Origin: a bacterium
GTDB taxonomy: Bacteria > Actinomycetota > Acidimicrobiia > Spongiisociales > JAENVV01
Assembly: GCA_024641305.1 (NCBI GenBank)
Contig: JAHEDI010000018.1
Span: 1-64,000 of the forward strand
DNA length: 64,000 nt
Direction: 5' to 3'
Part shown: positions 1-8,768 of the stretch, one piece after another
Numbering within the stretch: position 1 is the stretch's first letter
Layout: every line of letters begins with the position of its first letter
The notes under the pieces: generated by a model
The model's input: only the letters and a program-made list of their open reading frames with translations
Told to the model about the DNA's origin: nothing
Database searches by the model: none
Made by a program: the position numbers and the translations under genes

Positions 1-374
1 AGCGGAAGAAGTACGGCAGTGTTGGGAGGGGCAACTGCCTTGCGGAGTTGACGAACCCAGCCATCGAGTGACGGCAGACCGAGCGCCAGGGCGGCCAGGG
101 CAGTCAAGGCCAGCGGGATCCACCCAGTGTCAAAGACGACGAACGTGGCTGATTCGACGGCAATTGGCGCCCACAGGAATCGACGGGCCCACTTGCCGCG
201 GGCGAGAAAAAGTCCGACCAAGCCGACTGTGGTGATGAGAAGGAGACCGAGGCTGACCAATAGTTGCCGATTCGTGGCGCCCGCGGAGAAAGCCGCCCCG
301 ACGGCGGAGGCGATCGCCGCGACCATTTGAAGACCACCCGTCAGAGTGGGAGGGGTATCAGTGCCGCGTCGCAT
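1..374 (-). CDS. Membrane protein of unknown function, 3' end cut by window edge
   Basis: The frame opens with ATG at 374 and stays open to the window edge for 124 codons, so the C-terminus lies outside. The product is strongly hydrophobic, with about four membrane segments near residues 14-32, 38-58, 66-81 and 86-101. I recognise no family motif. A CATAAT hexamer (382-387) lies 7 nt before the ATG, as expected for a leaderless transcript. The gene diverges from the Nudix hydrolase gene about 50 bp away, so the two share one short promoter region. That it is a gene is supported by hydrophobic periodicity and the start context; the function is unknown. Confidence 0.6.
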   Translation of the reverse strand, partial: MRRGTDTPPTLTGGLQMVAAIASAVGAAFSAGATNRQLLVSLGLLLITTVGLVGLFLARGKWARRFLWAPIAVESATFVVFDTGWIPLALTALAALALGLPSLDGWVRQLRKAVAPPNTAVLLP

Positions 375-381
375 AGCCTCT

Positions 382-387
382 ATTATG
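382..387 (-). promoter_or_regulatory. Putative -10 element CATAAT for a leaderless start
   Basis: CATAAT on the minus strand ends 7 nt before the ATG at 374. The overlapping plus-strand hexamer TATTAT (381-386) could serve the divergent Nudix gene. No clear -35 element is visible for either. Confidence 0.4.
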
Positions 388-424
388 GCTGCTCCGGGTG
401 TGTCCCGAACCTCAGGTCGGTACC

Positions 425-946
425 ATGCCAGTCATGACACACCCCCACCAATGGCCAGGTGAGTACACCTTCTGTCCGTGGTGTGGAAGCGAACTTGCCA
501 TGGCCCTCGAAAGTGGCAAGCAGAGAGCCTCGTGTCCGTCCTGTTCTTTCGTTCACTTTCGAAACCCGGGGGTCGGAGCGGCCGTCGTGATCATCGACAC
601 GGTCGGGCGCATTCTCATGGTCAAGCGGGCCAAGGGAGCGAGCAGAGCCGGGTATTGGTCCGTTCCGGCCGGGTTTGTCGATTACGGCGAGGACGTCAGG
701 CAAGCAGCTCGACGAGAGTTGTTGGAAGAGACCGGATTGATTGCCGAGATCGGCGATGTCCTGCACGTTGCCTCGAACTTTCACGACCCCAACAAACTTA
801 CCGTTGGCATCTGGTTCGCCGGTTTGGTAACCGGTGGAGTCCTGCAAGCCGGAGACGATGCCGAAGAAGTCGGCTACTTCCACCTCGACGCACTGCCGCC
901 TCTCGCCTTCGAAACGGATCGCGAATTCCTGCAAGGGCTGGATTAG
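425..946 (+). CDS. Nudix hydrolase with N-terminal zinc ribbon
   Basis: This is a 173-residue Nudix hydrolase, an enzyme that cleaves nucleoside diphosphates linked to another group; the substrate cannot be read from the sequence. The Nudix box spans about residues 83-105 and is complete: G, five residues, E89, then the REL..EE.G core (RELLEETGL). Four cysteines in two CxxC pairs (C17/C20, C37/C40) form the zinc ribbon found in NADH-pyrophosphatase-like and related Nudix proteins. The start is uncertain: GTG 398, ATG 425 and ATG 434 are all in frame and none has a strong ribosome-binding site. I chose 425 because a weak AGGTCGG precedes it. The gene stands alone and converges on the phosphatase gene. 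Confidence 0.85.
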   Translation: MPVMTHPHQWPGEYTFCPWCGSELAMALESGKQRASCPSCSFVHFRNPGVGAAVVIIDTVGRILMVKRAKGASRAGYWSVPAGFVDYGEDVRQAARRELLEETGLIAEIGDVLHVASNFHDPNKLTVGIWFAGLVTGGVLQAGDDAEEVGYFHLDALPPLAFETDREFLQGLD

Positions 947-1097
947 GCAGCCCCTGCCGCGAGAGGCCGAAAAAGGGGTGGGGCCTTGGGGGGGGGAGAG
1001 CGTACGGCCATTCCTGCACCGTTCGGCGACGGGCCCCTTCTCGCTGGGTTACTGGCTTCGCTCGTTGAGGCACCGACCTCAGTGCGGGCAGTTGCTC

Positions 1098-1718
1098 TCA
1101 GGCTGGTGGGAAGGCTTCCTGGTCTTCAGGGTCGTAACGGGCGGCCTCTTTCCAGTCTGATGATGGCTGAAAGGTGTGAACCGTGGCGTGTTTTGGTTTG
1201 TCGGTGTGTTGTGTGGAGAGCGGGGTTCCGGTGAGAACCAGCCGGGCAACCTGAACCGGGTCCTGGTGGGAGACGATGACGACGTCACCCTCAGTGTGTC
1301 GTTCGTTTATGGCCTTGATGGCCGACGTCATACGGTCTCCGAGTTCCTGGAGTGACTCGGGAGAAAATGGTAGGTCCCATGGGTGGGCCAGATAGGCCTC
1401 CAGCTCGCCCGGCCTCCGCTCCGGAAGGTCTTCCCACACAATGCCCGCCCAGAGGTCGCTCAGAGCCCATTCTGTCAGGTTCTCGTCAACCCGGACCGGG
1501 AGGCCGTGGCGGGCGCTGATGGTGCTGGCGGTTTGCAGCGCCCGTTCCAGCGGAGACGACCACACGGCCACGATGGGTTGACCGGCGAGGTACCGGGAGG
1601 CTTCGATAGCCTGTCGTCGCCCCCTTTCAGACAACCCGAATTGGGGGAGTCGGCCATAGACGAGGTGTTGAGGATTGTGAACTTCCGCATGTCGAACGAG
1701 ATGGATGAGATTGGCCAT
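1098..1718 (-). CDS. Histidine phosphatase family protein (phosphoglycerate mutase-like)
   Basis: This 206-residue protein belongs to the histidine phosphatase superfamily. The N-terminal RHAE motif (R9-H10) carries the histidine that is phosphorylated in catalysis. SSPLERALQTA follows near residues 54-64, and the second catalytic histidine is in VIVSHQDPV. Members act on sugar phosphates, phosphoserine-type or maltose/ribazole-type substrates; the actual substrate is not deducible. The frame extends upstream to 1832, but ATG 1718 gives the canonical N-terminus directly before the RHA motif and has a TACACT hexamer 8 nt upstream. It diverges from dinB with an 87-bp spacer. The last 45 residues look disordered. 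Confidence 0.82.
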   Translation of the reverse strand: MANLIHLVRHAEVHNPQHLVYGRLPQFGLSERGRRQAIEASRYLAGQPIVAVWSSPLERALQTASTISARHGLPVRVDENLTEWALSDLWAGIVWEDLPERRPGELEAYLAHPWDLPFSPESLQELGDRMTSAIKAINERHTEGDVVIVSHQDPVQVARLVLTGTPLSTQHTDKPKHATVHTFQPSSDWKEAARYDPEDQEAFPPA

Positions 1719-1726
1719 GGATGTCG

Positions 1727-1732
1727 AGTGTA
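1727..1732 (-). promoter_or_regulatory. Putative -10 element TACACT, leaderless start
   Basis: The minus-strand hexamer TACACT ends 8 nt before the ATG at 1718, placing the transcription start at or next to the start codon. No -35 element is obvious. Confidence 0.45.
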
Positions 1733-1793
1733 GAAGTCTCCAACCGTCGGGCGGGGGACCAAACCCCGGCCGATCGGAGGGAGTTCGTAGCAG

Positions 1794-1799
1794 TAGGCT
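1794..1799 (+). promoter_or_regulatory. Putative -10 element TAGGCT, leaderless dinB start
   Basis: TAGGCT is followed by 6 nt and then the dinB ATG at 1806. There is no Shine-Dalgarno sequence in between, so transcription probably begins at or beside the A of the start codon. I see no SOS-box-like palindrome here. Confidence 0.5.
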
Positions 1800-1805
1800 G
1801 GGTAC

Positions 1806-3005
1806 ATGCGGTTCGCCGAGCCAATCATTCACATCGATATGGACGCGTTCTTTGTGGAATGCGAGCGGCTGTTCGATCCGACGCTGAAGGGGAAGCCAGT
1901 GGCGGTCGGAGGCGGAGGCAATCGCGGCGTAATCGCGTCAGCCTCGTACGAGGCCAGAGCCTTCGGAGTTCACTCGGCCATGCCAACCGTTCGAGCCAAA
2001 CGTCTATGCCCAAAGTTGGTACTCATCCCTTCGGACCACGGGCGTTATGGCGAGTTGTCACGACAGGTCTTTTCGCTCGTCGAAGAGGAGGTACCGGTGG
2101 TCGAGCGGCTCAGCATCGATGAGGCCTTTCTCGATGTGTCGGGCCTCACATTGCTCTATCCGCACAGTCGATCCGTAGCGGTTCACCTTCGCAAGCGGAT
2201 CAGGCACGAGGTTGGAATTCCAGCCTCGTGCGGCATTGCCTCAAATAAATTCCTTGCCAAGCTGGCCAGTGGCAAAGCCAAACCGGATGGGATCTTTGTC
2301 ATGGAGGAGGACCGTCAGCTGGCATTGCTCCACGCGTTCGATGTTCGAGCCATGTGGGGGGTCGGAGAAGCCACGTATGCGGGGCTTGAGCGATTGGGTG
2401 TGAAAACCATCGGTGACCTTGCCGCGGTGGGTGACAGGGCCTTGCAACGGACGTTCGGGAGGTCCGCGGGGAATTCTCTCTACCGATTGTCCATGGGCAT
2501 CGACGATCGGGTGGTCGAACCGCATGGGGAGGCCAAGTCGATCTCGAATGAGCAAACGTACGACGAGGATCTTCAATCTGACGAGGAGATCCGAAACGAG
2601 GTGAAGCGACACGCCGATCGCCTCTCCACACGCCTCCGGCAAGCCCACATGGAGGCCAAGACGGTGTCGATCAAGATTCGCTTCGATAGCTTCGAAACGA
2701 TCAGCCGATCGTTGACGCTGGCGTCTCCGACGGCCGTTGGCCAGGATCTCATGAACGCCGCGGTTCAGTTACTTGATCGAGCGGGTGTCCGGGGGCGACG
2801 GGTCCGGCTGATCGGAGTTGGCGGATCGGCCCTCGTGCCGGCCTCCCAGGCTGTGCATCAACTCGCCACAGACAGGCCGGCCAGCTGGGATGACCTGGCC
2901 GAGGCGGTCGGCGAAATCCGGGACCGGTTCGGCCACGATGCGGTCGTCCCCGCCGTCGTGCATCAGAAAAAAGAAAACCCTATCTCCGATATAGCCGCCG
3001 GCTGA
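1806..3005 (+). CDS. dinB: DNA polymerase IV (Y-family translesion polymerase)
   Basis: This 399-residue Y-family polymerase copies damaged templates without proofreading. The metal-binding aspartate is in HIDMDAFF (D11), with the steric-gate aromatic pair F15/F16. The second catalytic motif is SIDEAFLDVS (D105, E106). The DNA-gripping helix-hairpin-helix region follows (MWGVGEATYAGLERLGV), and the little-finger domain occupies the last third. I do not see a clear QLxLF-type clamp-binding peptide at the C-terminus. The length is normal or slightly long for DinB. It is transcribed alone, divergent from the histidine phosphatase gene. Confidence 0.95.
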   Translation: MRFAEPIIHIDMDAFFVECERLFDPTLKGKPVAVGGGGNRGVIASASYEARAFGVHSAMPTVRAKRLCPKLVLIPSDHGRYGELSRQVFSLVEEEVPVVERLSIDEAFLDVSGLTLLYPHSRSVAVHLRKRIRHEVGIPASCGIASNKFLAKLASGKAKPDGIFVMEEDRQLALLHAFDVRAMWGVGEATYAGLERLGVKTIGDLAAVGDRALQRTFGRSAGNSLYRLSMGIDDRVVEPHGEAKSISNEQTYDEDLQSDEEIRNEVKRHADRLSTRLRQAHMEAKTVSIKIRFDSFETISRSLTLASPTAVGQDLMNAAVQLLDRAGVRGRRVRLIGVGGSALVPASQAVHQLATDRPASWDDLAEAVGEIRDRFGHDAVVPAVVHQKKENPISDIAAG

Positions 3006-3043
3006 CGTATACTGGCCCCACGACGTTTTCGGAGTATGTACCA

Positions 3044-3352
3044 ATGGGCCTTGATGATCGCGAGCAGCGGATCCTCGACGAGATAGAACGCCAGTTCTAC
3101 GACGAGAACCCGGATTTGGCGGACGCAGTCCGCAATATCGCGCGGGTGCCGATGAGCGTTGGACGGTTGCGGATGGCCGGTGTTCTGGCCGTTATCGGCC
3201 TGGTTTTCCTGGTCTATATGTTTCCGGACAACCCAGTCGTTGCATCGATTGGGTTCATCGTTATGGTCGGTTCGGTGTTTGTCATCGTGCAAGGGAGGCG
3301 GCCCAAAGTCGTCGATCGGCGCCATTCAACCGATGCTCGCGCCGAAGATTGA
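3044..3352 (+). CDS. DUF3040 family membrane protein
   Basis: This 102-residue protein begins with the acidic amphipathic stretch typical of DUF3040 (MGLDDREQRILDEIERQFY), a family restricted to actinobacteria. Two membrane segments follow near residues 43-60 and 64-82, and the C-terminal tail is basic and polar. The family has no established function; it is often found near division or DNA-repair genes. In this window it lies 38 bp downstream of dinB on the same strand and may be co-transcribed with it. Confidence 0.82.
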   Translation: MGLDDREQRILDEIERQFYDENPDLADAVRNIARVPMSVGRLRMAGVLAVIGLVFLVYMFPDNPVVASIGFIVMVGSVFVIVQGRRPKVVDRRHSTDARAED

Positions 3353-3502
3353 TCGTTTCCTAAACGAACCCGTTCTCACGGAATCACACCCCGATAAGTT
3401 GCGCTAGGGTATCGCTTCGGGGCCGCGTGAGGATGACTCATCGGCCCTACGGAGGCAAGACGCGGCACCTACTACATCGCCGCCACGGGTTTTGGAGATG
3501 TC

Positions 3503-3985
3503 TTGGAAGAGGGTTACTCGGCGCAGCAGTCGTCAAAATTGACGAACTGTTCTTTACATCAGCTTCGTTATTGGGACCGCGTCGATTTGGTCCGACCATC
3601 GATTCAATCGACCGGCGGTCGTCCTGGTGTTCGTCGTTTGTATTCGTTTCGTGATCTCGTCGCTCTTCGGGTGGTTCGGAGCCTGCTTGACAACGGCATG
3701 TCCGTCCAGCGCGTTCGGCGCGCCTGGGACTATTTGCGTCGAAATGCCGACATGGAAACGCATCTTGCCGATGTGAAGCTGGTCACTGATGGCGTTTCGA
3801 TATTCCGGGTGGCGGAAAACGATGATCAACTGCTTGACGCGCTGAAGTCGGGTCAGCTGGCCTTCTTCGTGGCAATCGATGAGATTGCCCGGTCAGTCGA
3901 AGATGACGTGACTCGTTTTGAGCTCGACCGTGAACGATTCCTGGATATTCTCCGCCTTGGCGGAGAAGACGCCGCCTCCGGTTAG
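3503..3985 (+). CDS. MerR-family transcriptional regulator
   Basis: The 160-residue protein has the MerR winged-helix domain at its N-terminus: a degenerate helix-turn-helix followed by LHQLRYWDRVDLVRPS and the wing (GVRRLYSFRDLVALRVVRSL). The C-terminal half is not a recognisable metal- or drug-binding domain. The start is TTG 3503, preceded by GGAG with a 5-nt spacer; no ATG or GTG is available in this frame back to the upstream stop at 3434. Its TAG stop interlocks with the TAA stop of the convergent transglutaminase gene in the tetranucleotide TTAG. About 150 bp upstream is non-coding and contains a TAGGGT that could be a -10 element. Confidence 0.82.
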   Translation: MEEGYSAQQSSKLTNCSLHQLRYWDRVDLVRPSIQSTGGRPGVRRLYSFRDLVALRVVRSLLDNGMSVQRVRRAWDYLRRNADMETHLADVKLVTDGVSIFRVAENDDQLLDALKSGQLAFFVAIDEIARSVEDDVTRFELDRERFLDILRLGGEDAASG

Positions 3986-6321
3986 CTTCTCGCCGACCGG
4001 ATATTCCATAGGGCGCGTAGGCGTTCACTTCTGGTGTGTTTGGCTTTGATCCAGCCGTCGGCGTGGGTGAAAAGCGAGATGTTTCTTTGACGCTCCGACG
4101 GTCCGGTGGGTCGGTCTGGGCCATATGTGACAGCGCCGTAGGCCATGGCGAATGGAACCAGGGATGGTTCGGTGTTGCGGGCTAGTTCGGCCGGCGTGAG
4201 ATGCCCTGAGACCGGATGTTTGAGATCGACGAGTCGGTCGAGGATGTCCGACCACGCTGCCCGGATGTCGCCCGAAAGAGCCTGCTTTCTGCGGCCTCTC
4301 CGGCGGAGCGTCTTTGATGCCGGGATGAGCCACATTGCCAGGATGGTTCCGAACACCCACCATACGGCATTCGGGATCGACAGCGGCCCACGTCTCGTCG
4401 GGAGGGGAACGATGGGGCTGGCATCCGGATTGTCATTGATCCGGTCCAGCAGATCCTGGATGTCCTGGGGTGTCTGGCCCGGGGCGAGGTTCGGGTCGGC
4501 CGGGTCGATGGCAGGGAGTGTCACCGTACGAGGATCGAACCCAAGATTCGTCGCCGGGTTGATGCCATCCGATCGCGGGGTGGGATCGAATTCCACCCAA
4601 CCATGGCCGTCCATCCACAACTCGACCCAGGCGTGTGCATTGCGTTGACGGACGATGACCAGACCGTCCTCGTCAACCTCGCCAGGTGTGAAGCCGAGCG
4701 AGACCCTCGATGGAATTCCGAGTTCTCGAGCCATAACGGCCATGCTCGTGGCGAACTGCTCGCAGTAGCCCACCCGGAAATTGGGGCTGCTACTTTCAAA
4801 TAGCCAATCGGCCAGGGTGGTGGCCGAATGGCCGGCCTCGATGTCGACCGAGTACGAGAACTGGACCGGGTCCCGGAAGAAGGCCTCCAGCATCACCGCT
4901 CGTTCGAACGGTGTGGTGGCTGTGGCGGTGAGTTCTTTGGCAAGGGCCCCAATGCGAGGGTCGATATCGGCTGGCAGATCGGTGTAGTCGCCAAGATCCG
5001 GAGGGCGGAATCGTTCTGTCGTCGGAACGGCGATGGCCTGGAAGAGCCCGGCTTCGCCGGCAGCCTCGAACAGGGGAGACAAGCGTCCGTCCGGCCGGGT
5101 GGCGAGGGCGGCGATCGAGTCGTTTGGCACCTGGGACTCGACCGAGTAGGTCAGTCCGGAAAACGTCCGTGCGTCGAAACGAAGCGAGCCGTCTTCGCGA
5201 ACGGAGAACGATTCGTCGAGGAGACGGTTGTCGGACTCCATGGCTGATACTCCGGCCAGCGCCGGCAGATAGTTCGCCCTGAGTTGAAGGATTTGTATCA
5301 CTTGTGCCATAGAGACGGTGTTGCCCTGATACTTGTGATCCTCGCTTCCGTACCCAAGCGAACCGGCAGGTCGGGTGAACCCTTGGTCGCCCGGGTACCA
5401 GTTCGTTCCGTCGAACTTCTCAAGACTGATGAGCTTCCAATAGAGCGACCCGGGATCGACCGGACCGGCCACCCGGGCGACGAACACTGGTTCAGCGCTC
5501 AGCGAGAGGAGGTCGGATTGGGTTATCGACACAAACAGGTTGTACGACACGCCGCCGTAGATGCCGCCGCCGAGGCCAGAGCGGGAGCGCCACTCGAGAA
5601 GCCCGGAAGCAGGTACGAGTCCGGCCAACGTGGTGCTGCCGATGACGGCAGCGGCCACTATCCCCACCACGGTCACGACTGAAACCGAAAGTCCGGTACG
5701 GGGCCGGGCGCCGCCCTGCCGGTCGCGGAGACGGCCGGTCCCTTGCCTGCGCTCATCGACCGCGATCGCCAGGAGACTCAAAGCGACCAACAAGGCGAAA
5801 GCCATCATCAAGCTCGTACGACTGGGCAGCCGGTCGATCGTGGCGAGTTGGAGACTGAGCATAAGGGGTGGAAGAAGGGCCCAGGCGGGCCGCCGGGATG
5901 CGAGGCCCCACGTGCCTAGCGCCCCGAATATCCAGAACGCCAAGGCAACTACCGCGATGAGGCCGCGGACCGGGAGAACCGGGGTTGAACCAAATCGGAT
6001 GAGCTCGATGGCGAAATCCAGTTCGTCTATCAAAACTTCCCTGGTGGCTCCGGTAGGGAGAATTCCGAACATGAGTGTGCTTGGAGCCATGATCCGGAGC
6101 GAGGCGAGCACATAGCCGAGCAAATTGGCGGTGAAGTAGGACATCGAGGTAAGCCGGGCGTTCACCACGAGCCAGGTGATGGCCGAGCCCATCAAGAAGG
6201 CTGCGCCGAGTACGAGCTGCCAAGGTGGACCAGATTCGGCCGGCCTGAGAAGGCTGCCGAGCCGCAGGACGGCAAAGGCCACCGACATCAGGAGGATCAG
6301 CCGGCTGAAACGGTAGACCAT
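3982..6321 (-). CDS. TgpA-type membrane transglutaminase-like protein
   Basis: This 779-residue protein has the TgpA architecture. A cluster of N-terminal membrane helices spans about residues 5-235, followed by a large extracytoplasmic part, a transglutaminase-like domain at about 470-590, one further membrane segment near 645-665 and a cytoplasmic tail. The catalytic triad is visible: C520 in GYCEQFATS, H563 in NAHAWVE and D579 in EFDPTP. The family is membrane-anchored and probably acts on cell-surface proteins, but physiological substrates are largely unknown. It is the last gene of the moxR-DUF58-tgpA operon; its ATG overlaps the end of the DUF58 gene by 25 bp. Confidence 0.88.
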   Translation of the reverse strand: MVYRFSRLILLMSVAFAVLRLGSLLRPAESGPPWQLVLGAAFLMGSAITWLVVNARLTSMSYFTANLLGYVLASLRIMAPSTLMFGILPTGATREVLIDELDFAIELIRFGSTPVLPVRGLIAVVALAFWIFGALGTWGLASRRPAWALLPPLMLSLQLATIDRLPSRTSLMMAFALLVALSLLAIAVDERRQGTGRLRDRQGGARPRTGLSVSVVTVVGIVAAAVIGSTTLAGLVPASGLLEWRSRSGLGGGIYGGVSYNLFVSITQSDLLSLSAEPVFVARVAGPVDPGSLYWKLISLEKFDGTNWYPGDQGFTRPAGSLGYGSEDHKYQGNTVSMAQVIQILQLRANYLPALAGVSAMESDNRLLDESFSVREDGSLRFDARTFSGLTYSVESQVPNDSIAALATRPDGRLSPLFEAAGEAGLFQAIAVPTTERFRPPDLGDYTDLPADIDPRIGALAKELTATATTPFERAVMLEAFFRDPVQFSYSVDIEAGHSATTLADWLFESSSPNFRVGYCEQFATSMAVMARELGIPSRVSLGFTPGEVDEDGLVIVRQRNAHAWVELWMDGHGWVEFDPTPRSDGINPATNLGFDPRTVTLPAIDPADPNLAPGQTPQDIQDLLDRINDNPDASPIVPLPTRRGPLSIPNAVWWVFGTILAMWLIPASKTLRRRGRRKQALSGDIRAAWSDILDRLVDLKHPVSGHLTPAELARNTEPSLVPFAMAYGAVTYGPDRPTGPSERQRNISLFTHADGWIKAKHTRSERLRALWNIRSARS

Positions 6322-7469
6322 GATGGATTCGTTGCAGTGAGCCAGGCAGCAGCCCAGGACTGGTCCGGCTCGACGTTGAGCGTTACCGCGCCGAGTTGTT
6401 GGAATGACACGGCCTCGGCACCGGCGGAGACGGTGAGGGCGATCGTCGATGGATAATCACGGCTGAGCAGCCGATGAGCTGCGATGAGGTCATGGTCAGG
6501 GCGCCCCGTCACGATGATGAGCGCCCCGCCCCGGCCCGACTTCTGGAGTCGGCTGGCCGCCGCGACTATGTCGAAGGTGGTTGAGGGTCGCACGACGGCC
6601 AGCGTTTCCATAATCTTTGCGTACGGCTCTCCAGAACTGAGAGCGACGGCTCCGGTCCATACGGAAGTCTCGAAGCCAGAACTGAACAGATGGCTTGTTA
6701 CGGACGCTGCCCCCTTCACGGCTTTTTCAAAGGCGGCAGGCGATGAGTAAGCGCTGGCGCGAACGTCGAGCATCACCAGCGCCTGGGATTGCCACGGCGT
6801 TTCCAACTGGCGGATCATCAGCTGATCGCGTTTGGCCGATGTTGGCCAATGCACCCGGCGTAGGTCATCACCGGTGCGGTACTCGCGGATGGTGAAGAAG
6901 TCCTCGCCGCCCCGATGGGAGAACTCGGGTCGGGAGGCGTGCACCGCGGGATCCCGACCCCGCACGATCGGAAAGCCGGTCAACCGCTCCACTTCGGGGT
7001 AGACCACGAGGCGGTCAGACGATCCCACGATTGAGCGACGCCTGGAGAACCGGAATGGATCCTGCAGAACCAAAACCGCCGGTCCGACCGTGTAGATGCC
7101 TCTCGGGCGGCACACGATCTGATAATTGGCCACGACGGACTCGTCGGCTTTGATGGCCGACGCGTGGAAGCGTGCGGCGCCCAATCCACCTACTTCATCC
7201 TCTACTGTCGGATTGATGACCCGGAATCGACCGTTGTTTGTGATAGTCGCCTGAACGATGGCCTGGTCGCCTTCGTATACGAGTGAGGGATTGATTTGGC
7301 GAACGATCGAAACGCGCGGTCGGGACAATCGTACATATACCAGACCAAATCCGATGCCCACAAAGAGAAGGACCGCAGTGACGAGTAGTTCGAGTTCCCC
7401 GAGTGCGGCCCACAGGGCCACCAGAGCGAGTCCAGCGCCCGCAGCACCCCAGCCCCGGTCCGTCAGCAT
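6297..7469 (-). CDS. DUF58 domain protein
   Basis: This 390-residue protein carries two N-terminal membrane segments (about residues 9-25 and 27-47), a beta-rich middle region, and the DUF58 signature EYRTGDDLRRVHWPTSAK near 196-213. A von Willebrand factor A-like segment follows (LVMLDVRASAY, about 231-241). Proteins of this family are almost always encoded beside a MoxR ATPase and are thought to be its membrane partners. The ATG at 7469 overlaps the TGA of the moxR gene, which indicates coupled translation. The exact biochemical role is not established. Confidence 0.88.
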   Translation of the reverse strand: MLTDRGWGAAGAGLALVALWAALGELELLVTAVLLFVGIGFGLVYVRLSRPRVSIVRQINPSLVYEGDQAIVQATITNNGRFRVINPTVEDEVGGLGAARFHASAIKADESVVANYQIVCRPRGIYTVGPAVLVLQDPFRFSRRRSIVGSSDRLVVYPEVERLTGFPIVRGRDPAVHASRPEFSHRGGEDFFTIREYRTGDDLRRVHWPTSAKRDQLMIRQLETPWQSQALVMLDVRASAYSSPAAFEKAVKGAASVTSHLFSSGFETSVWTGAVALSSGEPYAKIMETLAVVRPSTTFDIVAAASRLQKSGRGGALIIVTGRPDHDLIAAHRLLSRDYPSTIALTVSAGAEAVSFQQLGAVTLNVEPDQSWAAAWLTATNPSWSTVSAG

Positions 7470-8449
7470 CAGGTCGGCTTGCTCATGCCAGGAACCCGCA
7501 GATGTGAGATCACACCAGCGATGACCGATTCCATGGTCGTGCCTCGCATGTGGGCCTCCGGACGAAGAATCATTCGATGGGCCAAGACCGGAGCGGCCAC
7601 CAATTTCACATCATCGGGAGTCACGTACTCACGCCCGTCCATGGCTGCTCTGGCCCGTGACACGCGTTGAATGAACAGTGCCGAACGGGGGGAGGCGCCC
7701 AACATGATTTCGGCGTTTCGGCGGGTGCCTTCGACCAGATCGACAATGTATTCGCGTACTGAATCGGCGACATGGATGCGACGGGCAATCTGGATCATCT
7801 CGTTGATGTCATCTCCGGTCACAACCGGCTTGATTTCGTCGAACTGTGAGCTCATGCCATGTCGGTCCAGGATTTGAATAGAGTCCGAGCGCTCTGGATA
7901 TCCAATGACCAATTTCATCATGAATCGGTCGAGTTGGGCTTCGGGAAGTGGATAGGTTCCCTCATGTTCGAGTGGGTTCTGGGTGGCAATGACGATGAAC
8001 GGTGGGGGAAGTGGTCTGGTCGTGCCGTCGACGGTGACCTGGCGTTCCTCCATTGCTTCGAGGAGGGCCGATTGGGTCTTTGGTGATGCCCGGTTGATTT
8101 CGTCACCAACCACGACATTGGCGAAAATCGCGCCGCCCTTGAATTCGAACTCGCTGATCTGGCGGTTCCAGACGCTGACCCCGGTGATATCGGAAGGCAG
8201 CAGATCGGGTGTGAATTGGATCCGTTGGAACGTACTCTCGATGGATCGAGCGAGAGATTTGGCGAGTTGAGTCTTGCCGACGCCGGGGACATCTTCAATA
8301 AGTACGTGGCCTTCGGCGAGCAAGCAGGCGATGAGTAGGTCGATTACTTCGCGTTTGCCCTGAATCACCTGTGCTACGTTTGTCGCGATCGCCTTATGTC
8401 GATCGGCAAACTTCGCCAACTCCTGCGGTTCTGGTATCCCGACCTGCAC
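7469..8449 (-). CDS. MoxR-family AAA+ ATPase
   Basis: The 326-residue protein is a MoxR-type AAA+ ATPase. Walker A is GVGKT (56-60), Walker B is VVGDEINRAS (D116, E117), and sensor 1 follows in VIATQNPLEHEGTYPLPEAQ. The C-terminal lid domain is complete. MoxR ATPases act as chaperones for membrane or secreted complexes encoded next to them, here the DUF58 and transglutaminase proteins. The start is GTG 8449, with GGGAG placed 9 nt upstream. It is the first gene of the operon and diverges from the small gene at 8550; the roughly 100 bp between them must hold both promoters. Confidence 0.92.
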   Translation of the reverse strand: MQVGIPEPQELAKFADRHKAIATNVAQVIQGKREVIDLLIACLLAEGHVLIEDVPGVGKTQLAKSLARSIESTFQRIQFTPDLLPSDITGVSVWNRQISEFEFKGGAIFANVVVGDEINRASPKTQSALLEAMEERQVTVDGTTRPLPPPFIVIATQNPLEHEGTYPLPEAQLDRFMMKLVIGYPERSDSIQILDRHGMSSQFDEIKPVVTGDDINEMIQIARRIHVADSVREYIVDLVEGTRRNAEIMLGASPRSALFIQRVSRARAAMDGREYVTPDDVKLVAAPVLAHRMILRPEAHMRGTTMESVIAGVISHLRVPGMSKPT

Positions 8450-8549
8450 CGGTTTCGCTCCCTCTTTCTCACGGACCGTCAGACTATCAGACAGTAATTT
8501 GTATGGTCCCTAGGGGTTATCATCGTCGGCGGGCGCAGGAAGGTTCCAA

Positions 8550-8768
8550 ATGTTTAGGATGGCGGTGGCGGTGCTTCGGCACCCATCGGTATGGTGGGAG
8601 GGTTTGCGAGCGATGTTGAGTATGCGGGGGAGCTCGGGCGCCTTCTCGAAGGAGTACCTGTCGTGGCGTACCGCTACCGTATATGGGGATCCGCTGACTT
8701 CAATCCCCGCCCGTGATGTCGTCGACTTCCTTGCCTGGCGCAGTCGGCAGCGGAAGCTGAGCGGATGA
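8550..8768 (+). CDS. Small conserved-looking protein of unknown function
   Basis: This 72-residue basic protein has no domain I can name with certainty. It has the look of a short actinobacterial family: a hydrophobic, tryptophan-containing N-terminus (HPSVWWEGLRAMLSM), then WRTATVYGDP and a C-terminal DVVDFLAWRSRQRKL. The start at ATG 8550 is well supported by AGGAAGG (8537-8543) with a 6-nt spacer. Its TGA overlaps the ATG of the next gene (ATGA), so the two are translationally coupled. Its real-gene status is supported by the ribosome-binding site and coupling; the function is unknown. Confidence 0.65.
   Translation: MFRMAVAVLRHPSVWWEGLRAMLSMRGSSGAFSKEYLSWRTATVYGDPLTSIPARDVVDFLAWRSRQRKLSG

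Noticed and set aside
947..1097. Gene or RNA between the Nudix and phosphatase genes
   Set aside because: The 150-bp convergent gap is G-rich but shows no start signal, coding pattern or strong hairpin with a T-tract. I see nothing there to annotate.
3353..3502. Upstream extension or frameshift of the MerR gene
   Set aside because: The frame is open back to 3437 but offers no ATG, GTG or TTG before TTG 3503, which has a good GGAG at the right distance. The MerR domain starts just after it.
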